The translations under genes and the position numbers were made by a program. DNA of 64,000 nucleotides from RPQJ01 sp963762315. Lineage in GTDB: Bacteria; Pseudomonadota; Gammaproteobacteria; Steroidobacterales; Steroidobacteraceae. Within the stretch, counting starts at the first letter, position 1. Each line of letters opens with the position of its first letter. The notes below the pieces were generated by a model. That model was not told the origin of the DNA. It saw nothing but the letters and a program-made list of their open reading frames with translations, and searched no databases. Where the stretch lies: assembly GCA_963762315.1 (NCBI GenBank), contig CAVXKO010000003.1:1-64000 (forward strand). The letters run 5' to 3'. Positions 20,468 through 28,593 of the stretch are shown here, one piece after another.

Positions 20468-22135
20468 ATGAGCGCAGACACGTCGCTTTCCCGTCGTCCA
20501 CCGCGCCGCTTCTGGGGCTGGGGCCGCGCGGACGCTGCGCTCGATGCGCGCGAGCAGGCCACGGTGAAGGCGATGGTGACGCAAGTCGGCGGCCAGTTCG
20601 TCGACCTGCCTCCGCCGCAGGTGGCCGAATTCGCTCTGCCAAAGCCGCGGGTCGCTCCCCCCGCCGCGCTTGCGGCGCAGTTTTCCGCGGCGCCGCTCGA
20701 TCGCCTCAATCACAGCGCCGGCAAGAGTTATGCGGACTGCGCGCGCATGTGGCTGCGCAAGCCGCCGCCGCCGCCGGACTGGGTGGCCTTCCCGGACGAC
20801 GAGCGGGCGATCGTCGACATCCTCGACTGGGCGCAAGCCGCCAACGTCGCCGTCATTCCCTATGGCGGCGGCAGCAGCGTGTGCGGAGGCGTCGAGGCGT
20901 CCGTCGGCGACAGCTTTGCGGCGGCGGTCTCGCTCGATCTCGAGCGCTTGAACCGCGTGCTCGAGGTCGATGCCGTCAGTCGGGCGGCGCGCATCCAGGC
21001 CGGCGCCCTGGGCCCGGAACTCGAAGCGCAGTTGAAGGCGCACCACCTCACGCTGCGGCACTTTCCGCAGAGCTTCGAGTTCTCCTCGCTGGGCGGCTGG
21101 ATTGCGACGCGCGCCGGCGGACACTATGCCACCCAGCACACGCACATCGACGACTTCGTCGAGTGCACACGCATGGTGACGCCGGCCGGCGTCATGCAGA
21201 CGCGGCGCCTGCCCGGCTCCGGGGCGGGGCCCGCACCCGATCGACTCGTCATCGGCTCGGAGGGCACGCTCGGGGTGCTCACCGAAGCGTGGGTGCGCCT
21301 GCAGGTCCCGCCGCGATTTCGCGCGTCGGCGTCCGTGCAGTTCGCCGACTATTTCACGGCGGTCGGCTGCGTCCGATCGCTATCGCAATCGGGGCTGAAT
21401 CCCAGCAACTGCCGTCTGCTCGATCCGCTCGAGACCGTGTTCTCCGGCGTCGGTGACGGCCGTACGGCCATCCTGGTGCTGGCGTTCGAATCCGCCGACC
21501 ATGCCGTCGATGCCTGGATGGCGCGAGCCCTCGAACTCGTGCGCGACCACGGCGGCCGGTACGATGCCGAGGCCGTGGCGAGATCAATGTCGCAGGAGAA
21601 CTCGACCGAACACCGCACGGGAGCGGCCGGTGCGTGGCGGGAGGCGTTCCTGCGCATGCCGTACTGGCGGGATCCGGCAGTGGGGCTGGGCGTGATCATG
21701 GATACGTTCGAGACCGCGATCACCTGGGATCGCTTCGAGGCGTTCTACCGCAGCGTCAAGGACGACGTGGGCGACGCCATCAAGCGCGCGACGGGCCATG
21801 GCGCCTTGCTGTCCTGCCGATTCACGCACTTGTATCCGGACGGGCCGGCCCCGTATTTCACGTTCGTCGCCCGCGCCGCCGACGGCAGCGTCGCAAGCGC
21901 GCTTGCCGCCTGGCGCGAAATCAAGGAAGCCGCCAACGCGGCCGTCGTCGGCCACGGCGGTACCATTACCCATCACCATGCCGTGGGCCGCGATCACCGC
22001 AGCGGTTACGACCGTGAAGTCGATCCGCTGTTCCGCCGGATGCTGGTGGCCGCAAAGCAGGTCGCGGACCCGCGCGCGATCCTCAACCCTGGCGTGCTGA
22101 TCGACACCGGCGATCGGCATGGGAGAAGACCATGA
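20468..22135 (+). CDS. FAD-linked oxidase (alkylglycerone-phosphate synthase/GlcD-like)
   Basis: A 555-residue VAO-type flavoprotein. The PP-loop FAD-binding domain (about 90-270) has 'VIPYGGGSSVCGGVEA' and 'FEFSSLGGWIATRAGGHYATQHTHIDD', typical of alkyldihydroxyacetonephosphate-synthase-like enzymes; the C-terminal cap ends with 'HHAVGRDHRSGYDRE' and 'VADPRAILNPGVL'. The start is preceded by GGGAG. It overlaps the next start by ATGA. The family oxidises 2-hydroxyacids or forms ether lipids; coupling to an IlvD-type dehydratase makes a sugar-acid or hydroxyacid route plausible, which is inference. Confidence 0.85.
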   Translation: MSADTSLSRRPPRRFWGWGRADAALDAREQATVKAMVTQVGGQFVDLPPPQVAEFALPKPRVAPPAALAAQFSAAPLDRLNHSAGKSYADCARMWLRKPPPPPDWVAFPDDERAIVDILDWAQAANVAVIPYGGGSSVCGGVEASVGDSFAAAVSLDLERLNRVLEVDAVSRAARIQAGALGPELEAQLKAHHLTLRHFPQSFEFSSLGGWIATRAGGHYATQHTHIDDFVECTRMVTPAGVMQTRRLPGSGAGPAPDRLVIGSEGTLGVLTEAWVRLQVPPRFRASASVQFADYFTAVGCVRSLSQSGLNPSNCRLLDPLETVFSGVGDGRTAILVLAFESADHAVDAWMARALELVRDHGGRYDAEAVARSMSQENSTEHRTGAAGAWREAFLRMPYWRDPAVGLGVIMDTFETAITWDRFEAFYRSVKDDVGDAIKRATGHGALLSCRFTHLYPDGPAPYFTFVARAADGSVASALAAWREIKEAANAAVVGHGGTITHHHAVGRDHRSGYDREVDPLFRRMLVAAKQVADPRAILNPGVLIDTGDRHGRRP

Positions 22136-23787
22136 GCGCGACCGATTCGAAAAAGCGCAGCGACATCATCTCGAACAGCGCCAGCCCGGTGATGAACCTC
22201 TTTCGCAAGGGGTTGCTGCACGGTGCGGGTTTCAATACCGACAAGCTGAAGTCCCGGCCGCTGATCGCGATCGCGAATTCGCACACCGAGCTGACCACCG
22301 GGCACTCGCACCTCGACAGGCTCGCGCGCAAGGTCCACGATGGCATCCTCTCGGCCGGCGGCGAGTGTGCGGAATTCAACGTGCCGGCGCCTTGCGACGG
22401 CGTGGCCATGGCGCACGACGGCATGCGGTTCGTCCTTGCGCAACGCGACCTGATCGCGGACAGCATCGAGACGCACATCCGCTCGCAGCCCTACGACGGC
22501 ATGGTCGTCATCGCGGGCTGCGACAAGATCAACCCGGCGATGATGATGGCCGCGGCGCGGCTCGACCTGCCCGTGATCTACCTGTCGGGCGGTCCCGGGC
22601 AGATGGACATCCGCAATGCGTCCGGCCAGCGCGGCTCGATCGATCACGGCGACTATGGCGACGACCTGCAGCTGCTCGCGAAGTCGGCCACGTGCTCGAC
22701 CTGCGGCGCCTGCGAGATCATGGGCACGGCTAATTCGTTCCAGTGCCTCGCCGAGGTGTTCGGCCTGTGCCTGCCCGGCACCAGCAACATTCCCGGCTGG
22801 CACAGCGACAAGCTCGACGCGGCGCGACGCACGGGCGAGCGCATCGTCGAGATGGTCAAGGAAGGCCTGAACTCGCGCCAGATGTTCACGCCGGCGGCGT
22901 TCCGCAATGCGGTGCGCATGGCGATGGCGATCGGCGCATCGACCAATACGGCCCTGCACCTGCCCGCCATCGCGCACGCAGCGGAGGTTCCGTTGACGAT
23001 GGCGGATTTCGAAGCGGCCGGCGACGTGCCCACGCTGCTCGCCGTCAGTCCGAACGGGCCTTACGGCATCCAGGACCTGTGGGCCGCCGGAGGGATGCCG
23101 GCCGTGCTGAAGCAGATGGAGCGCTATCTCGACACCGGTTGCATGACCGTCACCGGCAAGCCGCTCAAGGCAGCCATCGACGCGGCGCGCGTGATCGACA
23201 GCAAGGTGATTCCGCCGGTCGAGAAGGCATTCCGCTCGAGCGGCGCCATCACCGTGCTGCGCGGCAACCTCGCGCCGGACACGGCCATCATCAAGCAGGC
23301 GGGCGTGGACCCGTCGATGCTTCATTGCAAGGGGCCGGCGGTGTGCTTCAACTCCGAGGAAGAGGCGCTTGGCGCCATCGCGGCGGGCCGCATCCGGCAG
23401 GGCGACATCGTGGTGTTGCGTTACCTCGGGCCCCGCGGGGCGCCCGGCATGCCCGAGATGCTCGGGGCCACCATGGCGCTGAAGATGCGAGGGCTCAAGA
23501 CGGCGGCCCTCGTCACCGACGGCCGGTTCTCGGGGGCAACCTCCGGGCCCTGCGTCGGGCATGTCTGTCCGGAGGCGAGTGATGGCGGACCGATCGCGCT
23601 CGTCGTGGACGGCGACTTTGTCGAGATCGACATCCCCGGACGCAGGCTGACGCTGCACGTCGACGACGCGACGCTCGAACGACGCAGGGAGGCCTGGCGG
23701 CCGTACGAACGCGAGGTGCCGCACGGGTTCATGCGGCGTTATCGCAAGCACGTCCGCCCGGCGTGCGAAGGCGCGATCATCGATTGA
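22132..23787 (+). CDS. IlvD/Edd-family dehydratase
   Basis: A 551-residue [Fe-S] dehydratase. Cluster and Mg ligands appear as 'GCDKINPAMMMAAARLD' and 'SATCSTCGACEIMGTANSF'; the C-terminal signature 'LVTDGRFSGATSGPCVGHVCPEA' holds the catalytic Ser. The family removes water from 2,3-dihydroxyacids (IlvD) or sugar acids (Edd and relatives). With an FAD oxidase coupled upstream and no other ilv gene, a sugar-acid substrate is at least as likely as dihydroxyisovalerate. Confidence 0.88.
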   Translation: MSATDSKKRSDIISNSASPVMNLFRKGLLHGAGFNTDKLKSRPLIAIANSHTELTTGHSHLDRLARKVHDGILSAGGECAEFNVPAPCDGVAMAHDGMRFVLAQRDLIADSIETHIRSQPYDGMVVIAGCDKINPAMMMAAARLDLPVIYLSGGPGQMDIRNASGQRGSIDHGDYGDDLQLLAKSATCSTCGACEIMGTANSFQCLAEVFGLCLPGTSNIPGWHSDKLDAARRTGERIVEMVKEGLNSRQMFTPAAFRNAVRMAMAIGASTNTALHLPAIAHAAEVPLTMADFEAAGDVPTLLAVSPNGPYGIQDLWAAGGMPAVLKQMERYLDTGCMTVTGKPLKAAIDAARVIDSKVIPPVEKAFRSSGAITVLRGNLAPDTAIIKQAGVDPSMLHCKGPAVCFNSEEEALGAIAAGRIRQGDIVVLRYLGPRGAPGMPEMLGATMALKMRGLKTAALVTDGRFSGATSGPCVGHVCPEASDGGPIALVVDGDFVEIDIPGRRLTLHVDDATLERRREAWRPYEREVPHGFMRRYRKHVRPACEGAIID

Positions 23788-23856
23788 CCGATGTCCGTGC
23801 CCTTTTCGCGGACCGCAGCCAGCCGAAGCCGAGCGCGAGTTCGAGTCGATGCGTCT

Positions 23857-24690
23857 TCATTGATCTGTCCGCGATCCGCCGAGGTGCATCCGCAACAGTC
23901 GATTCGTGTCGTCCGGTGCGGACAACTGCAGCCAGTGGTTGCAGCCGTCCAGGCGCTCGTATTGCCAGCCGGCATCGCAGTGCTGCGCCGAGCCGAGCAT
24001 CTGCTTCTCGACGAGAAAGCGGTCGCCGCTGCTCCAGACGCCGACCACGGGGACTTTCACCCGCGGGTACTTCTTCTCAAACAGCAGTCGGACGTTTGCG
24101 CGGTAGTAGTTGAAGCCTGCAGTGAGTCGCCCGGCTCGCGACAATTGCTGCTTCCACCGCGGGAATTCTTCCGGGAAGCCGGTGAGCCACCGGAACAGCA
24201 GCCAGTTGAAGCGCACGACCAGGAACTCCATCAGGCCGCGCAGCTGGATCAGGACGGCGTAGTAGCTCCGGATCTTCTGCTCGAGGCCCCCTTGCGAATA
24301 CGCGATCGGATGGCCCACGGACAATGCGACAAAGCGCTCGACTCGCTCCGGATGCCGAATCGCCAGTTGCCAGCACTGGACGGCGCCCCAGTCGTGCCCG
24401 ATCAGCCGGACTTTCTCGATGCCCAGCGCGTCCAGGAGCCCGACCAGATCGGCGACCAGTTCGTCGATGCCGTAATCGGCGACCCGCGGGGCGATCTCGC
24501 TTTCGCCGCAGCCGCGCGTGTCCGGCGCAATCACTCGATAACCGGCCTCGACCAGCGCGGGAATCTGCCTGCGCCAGACCGTGTGGTCGTCGGGGAAGCC
24601 GTGAACGAGCAGCACGTCCGGCCCCTCGCCGTCGATCAACACGTTCAGCTCGCGTCCGTTCACCCGAATGCGGCGGGAACGAGGCAACAT
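23857..24690 (-). CDS. Alpha/beta hydrolase, epoxide-hydrolase-like
   Basis: About 278 residues from ATG 24690. The oxyanion-hole motif is 'HGFPDDHTVW', and the nucleophile elbow 'GHDWGA' carries Asp, not Ser, as in epoxide hydrolases and haloalkane dehalogenases; the catalytic His is in 'GCNHWLQL'. A helical cap lies between (about 130-210). Cytoplasmic. It is the last gene of a three-gene minus-strand operon behind an SDR and a TPP enzyme, so an aromatic or ketone-derived substrate is possible (inference). Confidence 0.85.
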   Translation of the reverse strand: MLPRSRRIRVNGRELNVLIDGEGPDVLLVHGFPDDHTVWRRQIPALVEAGYRVIAPDTRGCGESEIAPRVADYGIDELVADLVGLLDALGIEKVRLIGHDWGAVQCWQLAIRHPERVERFVALSVGHPIAYSQGGLEQKIRSYYAVLIQLRGLMEFLVVRFNWLLFRWLTGFPEEFPRWKQQLSRAGRLTAGFNYYRANVRLLFEKKYPRVKVPVVGVWSSGDRFLVEKQMLGSAQHCDAGWQYERLDGCNHWLQLSAPDDTNRLLRMHLGGSRTDQ

Positions 24691-24716
24691 GGCTGGCACG
24701 GCCCGGCGAGGCCCGC

Positions 24717-25547
24717 CTAGCCGGCCAGGTACCCGCTCTTGCGGGCCGCATCGATCGTGAACCTGCGGGCCAGCCGGCGCGAGAGGCGCATGGCGTTGAA
24801 GCCGAGCTTCGCCCCCGGTCCCGTGAATAGAAAAATCTTGTCCTTCTCCACGGCACGCACGACATCCGCGGCCACCACGTCGGGCTCGCAACCCTCGTCG
24901 GCGTAGTATTTCTGCAGCTTCTGGATCTGCGCCTCGGTCATCCCCGAGGCCGTGGGGCTCACGTGCACGATCGCAGTGTTGATGATGCCGGGGCATACCA
25001 CCAGCACGGAGATTTCCGTCTCGTGCAGTTCCTGCGCCAGCACTTCCGACAGCCCGACCACGGCGTGCTTCGACGCGGCGTAGGCCGACATGTTGGGCAG
25101 CGGGGAGAAGCCCGCCGCCGAGGCCACGTTCACGATCTTCCGGGCACCGCCGGCCTTGCGCATCGCCGGGAGGAACGCGCGAATGCAGTGCACGACGCCG
25201 AGCACGTTGATGTCGTAGATGCGCTGCCACTCCGAGATCGGCGTCTCCTCGAACCCGCCGAGGTAGGCGACGCCCGCGTTGTTGACCAGCACGTCGACGG
25301 TGCCGACCGCTTGATGCACCGCCGCCGCGAACTCCGCGACCGACGCCTCCTTCGAGACATCGCAGGTCCGCGCAAAGCACTTCGCGCCGGTCGCCGCAAT
25401 CTCCATCCGGGCCTTCTCGAGTGCTTCGGCATTGATATCCGAGATCACGAGGTTTGCATGGCGCCTCGCGAACGCCCGCGCGCACTCGAGCCCGATGCCG
25501 GATGCGGCGCCCGTGACGAGCACTACCTTGCCTTGCAGGGCGTTCAT
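24717..25547 (-). CDS. Short-chain dehydrogenase/reductase
   Basis: A 276-residue classical SDR: cofactor loop 'TGAASGIG', 'NNAG' motif in 'VLVNNAGVAYLGG', catalytic Ser in 'IVNVASAAG' and Tyr-x-x-x-Lys in 'SAYAASKHAV'. Asp after the second strand (VISDINAE) favours NAD(H) over NADP(H). It overlaps the TPP-enzyme stop by ATGA, so the two are translationally coupled. Possibly it reduces or oxidises the acyloin/ketone made by the TPP enzyme (inference). Confidence 0.9.
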   Translation of the reverse strand: MNALQGKVVLVTGAASGIGLECARAFARRHANLVISDINAEALEKARMEIAATGAKCFARTCDVSKEASVAEFAAAVHQAVGTVDVLVNNAGVAYLGGFEETPISEWQRIYDINVLGVVHCIRAFLPAMRKAGGARKIVNVASAAGFSPLPNMSAYAASKHAVVGLSEVLAQELHETEISVLVVCPGIINTAIVHVSPTASGMTEAQIQKLQKYYADEGCEPDVVAADVVRAVEKDKIFLFTGPGAKLGFNAMRLSRRLARRFTIDAARKSGYLAG

Positions 25548-27250
25548 GCGTCGGGCCCGTTGTAGACTTCGAAGAAGCGCGCCATGCCCGCCTGAGGCAC
25601 GGCCAGGTTCGCGTCCTTGCTGGTGCGTACGCAAACGAGGGCCGGACCTCGAGCGCCCTTCGCGCGCATCAGCGCCGCCGGCAAGGCCTCGATCGATTCC
25701 ACGTATTCGCCGTGACAGCCGAGTCCCTCGGCCACCTTGTCCCAGCGGACCTCGCCCATCGAGGTATTGAACGTCTTGCCCCAGCGCGCCATCTCGTTGG
25801 GAATCTCCATCGTCCACTCGGACTCGGCCATCACGACGAACGTGATGTCGAGTCCTTCACGGGCGGCAGTCTGAAGCTCCATCGCGTTGAAGCCCGCGGC
25901 ACCGTCGCCGGTGACGCACACGACCTCGCGCGCCGGAGCGCCGATCTTGGCGCCGATCGCCGACGGGATGCCGGTGCCGAGCATGCCCAGTTCCAGGATG
26001 CCGTGGTACGAGTTGGGCTGCGTCGACGGCAGCGCCATCGCCGCCCACAGTGACGTCATGCCGCCATCCGTGCAGTACACCGCATCGCCGCCGAACACGG
26101 CACCGACCGCGCCGATCGCATGGGCCGGATGGATGCCGGGGCTGGTCCATGCGGCCACCGGTTCGCCTGCAGCCTTCATCCAGGCCGTGTGAATGGTCCG
26201 CTGCGCCGAGATGTCCTTGCGCGCGTGGCTCGAAATCGTGCGGCCGTGCAGTTTCGCAGCCAGCCCTTCGAGCGTCGCGCGCGCATCCGCGATGATGCCG
26301 AGCGCGACGGGCCGCGAGACGCCGATGTGGCGGGGATCGATGTCGACGTGGATGACGCGGCACCTGGCCGGATCACCCCAGTACTTGTCGAAGGGCACGT
26401 CGAGATTGCCGACGCGCGAGCCGACGACCAGCATCACGTCGGCGTTGCGGCGCAGCTCGTCGGCTGCGGGGCTCTGCGAATTGAAGTACAGCGGATGGTC
26501 GTGGGGCACTACGCTGCGGCCCGCCATCGACGGAATCACGGGGCACTTGAGCAGGTCGGCCAATCCGAGCAGCGCGGCATTCGCCTGCGCTCGATCGACA
26601 CCGGTGCCCGCGAAAATCACCGGAGCCTTGGCGCCGGCCAACAGGTCTGCCGCCGTCGCAAGCTGTGCATCGGACGGCTGCGGCAGCGATGCGCGTCCGC
26701 TCGCGCCCGGGAAGATCGGTGCCGAGGCCGGATCGCCCGCGGCATAGAGCACCGGCGCCGGAATCTCGAGCTGCACGGGGCCGGGGCGGCCGGCCCACAT
26801 CTCGCGGAACGCCATGCGCACCAGCTCCGGGATGCGGCCCCACTCGAACACCGGGCCGTTCCACTTGACGACGGGCTTGAACAGGTCGATCTGGTCCTGG
26901 CCCTGGAAAGTGGCGGGCGTCGACGGATAGACCACGCCCATGCGGTGCTGCGACGTGATCGCCAGCACCGGCACGCCTTCGTGCTTCGCGGTCAGCATGC
27001 CGGGCAACAGGTTCGCGGAGCCGGGGCCCGGATTGCCGAGCACCACCGCCACCTGGCCGGTCGTCTTGTAGTAGCCCTCGGCCATGTGCACTGCCGCGGC
27101 TTCGTGGCGGATCGTCACGAAGCGGATGCCGTTGGCTTCGAGCGCGGCGAGCAGCGGGTCGATCTCGGGGCAGGGCAGCCCGAAGATGCACTGGACGCCT
27201 TCGTTGGCGAGGGCGCGGGCGAGCAGCTCGCCACCGGTGAGTTCGGTCAT
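25544..27250 (-). CDS. Thiamine-diphosphate-dependent enzyme (acetolactate-synthase-like)
   Basis: A 568-residue three-domain TPP enzyme starting at ATG 27250, with AGGAGG upstream. The PYR domain holds the activating Glu (RHEAAAVHMAEGY), a central domain follows (about 190-330), and the PP domain carries the TPP/Mg motif 'GDGAAGFNAMELQTA'. Where acetolactate synthases have the second metal ligand (V-x-N-N-x), this protein has 'VVMAESEWTME', which may be a subfamily trait. The family decarboxylates 2-ketoacids and joins or releases the aldehyde. First gene of an operon with an SDR and a hydrolase, divergent from an AraC-type regulator. Confidence 0.87.
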   Translation of the reverse strand: MTELTGGELLARALANEGVQCIFGLPCPEIDPLLAALEANGIRFVTIRHEAAAVHMAEGYYKTTGQVAVVLGNPGPGSANLLPGMLTAKHEGVPVLAITSQHRMGVVYPSTPATFQGQDQIDLFKPVVKWNGPVFEWGRIPELVRMAFREMWAGRPGPVQLEIPAPVLYAAGDPASAPIFPGASGRASLPQPSDAQLATAADLLAGAKAPVIFAGTGVDRAQANAALLGLADLLKCPVIPSMAGRSVVPHDHPLYFNSQSPAADELRRNADVMLVVGSRVGNLDVPFDKYWGDPARCRVIHVDIDPRHIGVSRPVALGIIADARATLEGLAAKLHGRTISSHARKDISAQRTIHTAWMKAAGEPVAAWTSPGIHPAHAIGAVGAVFGGDAVYCTDGGMTSLWAAMALPSTQPNSYHGILELGMLGTGIPSAIGAKIGAPAREVVCVTGDGAAGFNAMELQTAAREGLDITFVVMAESEWTMEIPNEMARWGKTFNTSMGEVRWDKVAEGLGCHGEYVESIEALPAALMRAKGARGPALVCVRTSKDANLAVPQAGMARFFEVYNGPDA

Positions 27251-27326
27251 GGTCGTTCTCCTCCTGCGGGCCCGCGCATCGCGGACGCTTTGTGAGGAGG
27301 AGTCTGGGCGCACCCGGCTCGCGCGT

Positions 27327-27345
27327 CTTGGCATTTTCTGCCAAG
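27327..27345. promoter_or_regulatory. 19-bp palindrome in the divergent TPP-operon/AraC promoter region
   Basis: CTTGGCA and TGCCAAG are perfect 7-bp inverted arms around a 5-base TTTTC spacer. It lies 77 bases upstream of the TPP-enzyme start and 57 bases before the AraC-type start, where an operator for the divergent regulator is expected. Confidence 0.55.
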
Positions 27346-27401
27346 CTGCTGATATTTTAAGACACCCCGATCGGACCGCCCGCCGGGTCCCGCAGGCCAA
27401 G

Positions 27402-28436
27402 TTGCGCAAGACCGACGAGTCGTACACGCTGCCGGCGCGATACATGGCGCAGCTCGTCGATTTCCTCGAATCGACCGGCGTCGACCGCGGCCCGTTGCTG
27501 CGCGCGGCGCGCATCCGGTCGATCGATGCGCCGCAGGCCCAGCTCACCCTGCGCCAGGTGGAAGTGCTGCTTCGCGTCGCCGAGCAGGCGAGCGGGCGGG
27601 TCGATCTCGGGTTCGAGCTGGGCCGTCGTCTCGACCCGGTGTCCCACGACATCCTCGGCTTCGCGTTGCTCACGAGCCCCACCTTCGGTCACTTCCTGCG
27701 CCTGGCGGTGAGTTACCAGCGGTTGCTCCAGCCGGTCTTTGCCTTGAGCCTGCAGCGCACGGCCGGGCGGGTCGATCTCGTCTACCTCCCGGTCGCGCCC
27801 TTGTCGCATCGCACGACACGCATTCTCGAGGAAGCCATCGTCGTGTCCAATCACGTCGGCTTCGAGGGGACGCTGCGTGACAGGCTGCCGCCCTACGACG
27901 TGTGGATGTCGATCGAGCGACCACCCCATGCGGAGCGCTACCGTGAGTTGTCGCGGGCGAGGGTTCACTTCGGCGACGCGGTGCCCGGCCTGCGCATCTC
28001 CCTCGATGCGCGCCTGCTCGACACGCCGCTTGCGATGGCGAACCCGAGGGCCATGCAGGCAGCGGAGGAACGCTGCAAGACGATGCTGCGCCAGACGCAT
28101 GCGCGCCGTCGCTGGTGCGAATGGTGCCGCATGATGCTGCGCGAGTCCGAGGACGCGCGGCCGACGCTCCAGCAACTCGCCGGCTTCGTGAACATCTCGC
28201 CGCGGACGCTGGCCCGCTACCTCGAGGCCGAAGGCGCGAGCTATCGCGACCTGTCGTTGCAGGTTCGTACGGAGCGTGCGCGCCAGTTCCTGGCGGAGGG
28301 CGGCCTATCGGTCACGCAGATCGCCTACCGTCTCGGCTACACCGACGTCGCCAGTTTCGTGCGCAGCTTTCGTGCGCAGACGGGACGAACGCCGGGGTCG
28401 CTCCGGCGATCGCCGCAGACGACCGCGACGCGATGA
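27402..28436 (+). CDS. AraC-family transcriptional regulator (arabinose-binding-domain-like, OruR type)
   Basis: About 344 residues. The N-terminal ligand-binding domain (LTLRQVEVLLRVAEQ ... LGFALLTSPTFGHFLRLAVSYQRLL) is of the type found in OruR/ArgR-like AraC regulators; the C-terminus has a double helix-turn-helix (LQQLAGFVNISPRTLARYL; VTQIAYRLGYTDVASFVRSFRAQTGRTP). I chose TTG 27402 (AGG upstream) so the N-terminal domain is complete; ATG 27444 is the alternative. Being divergent from the TPP/SDR/hydrolase operon, it is probably its regulator, acting at the palindrome at 27327. Confidence 0.85.
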   Translation: MRKTDESYTLPARYMAQLVDFLESTGVDRGPLLRAARIRSIDAPQAQLTLRQVEVLLRVAEQASGRVDLGFELGRRLDPVSHDILGFALLTSPTFGHFLRLAVSYQRLLQPVFALSLQRTAGRVDLVYLPVAPLSHRTTRILEEAIVVSNHVGFEGTLRDRLPPYDVWMSIERPPHAERYRELSRARVHFGDAVPGLRISLDARLLDTPLAMANPRAMQAAEERCKTMLRQTHARRRWCEWCRMMLRESEDARPTLQQLAGFVNISPRTLARYLEAEGASYRDLSLQVRTERARQFLAEGGLSVTQIAYRLGYTDVASFVRSFRAQTGRTPGSLRRSPQTTATR

Positions 28437-28593
28437 CGCTCCGCGTGCGCAGTCCGGCGGGATCGTTGCCGCGCAGAAGGTATTTCCCTCCGGCTGCTCC
28501 TCGGGCATGCTTCGTTGCCACGCCTGTGGACGTAATCGCGTGACCCTGCGGCCTCGGCGACTGGTCCGAAAGAACAACTGGGAGGCTCAAGCC

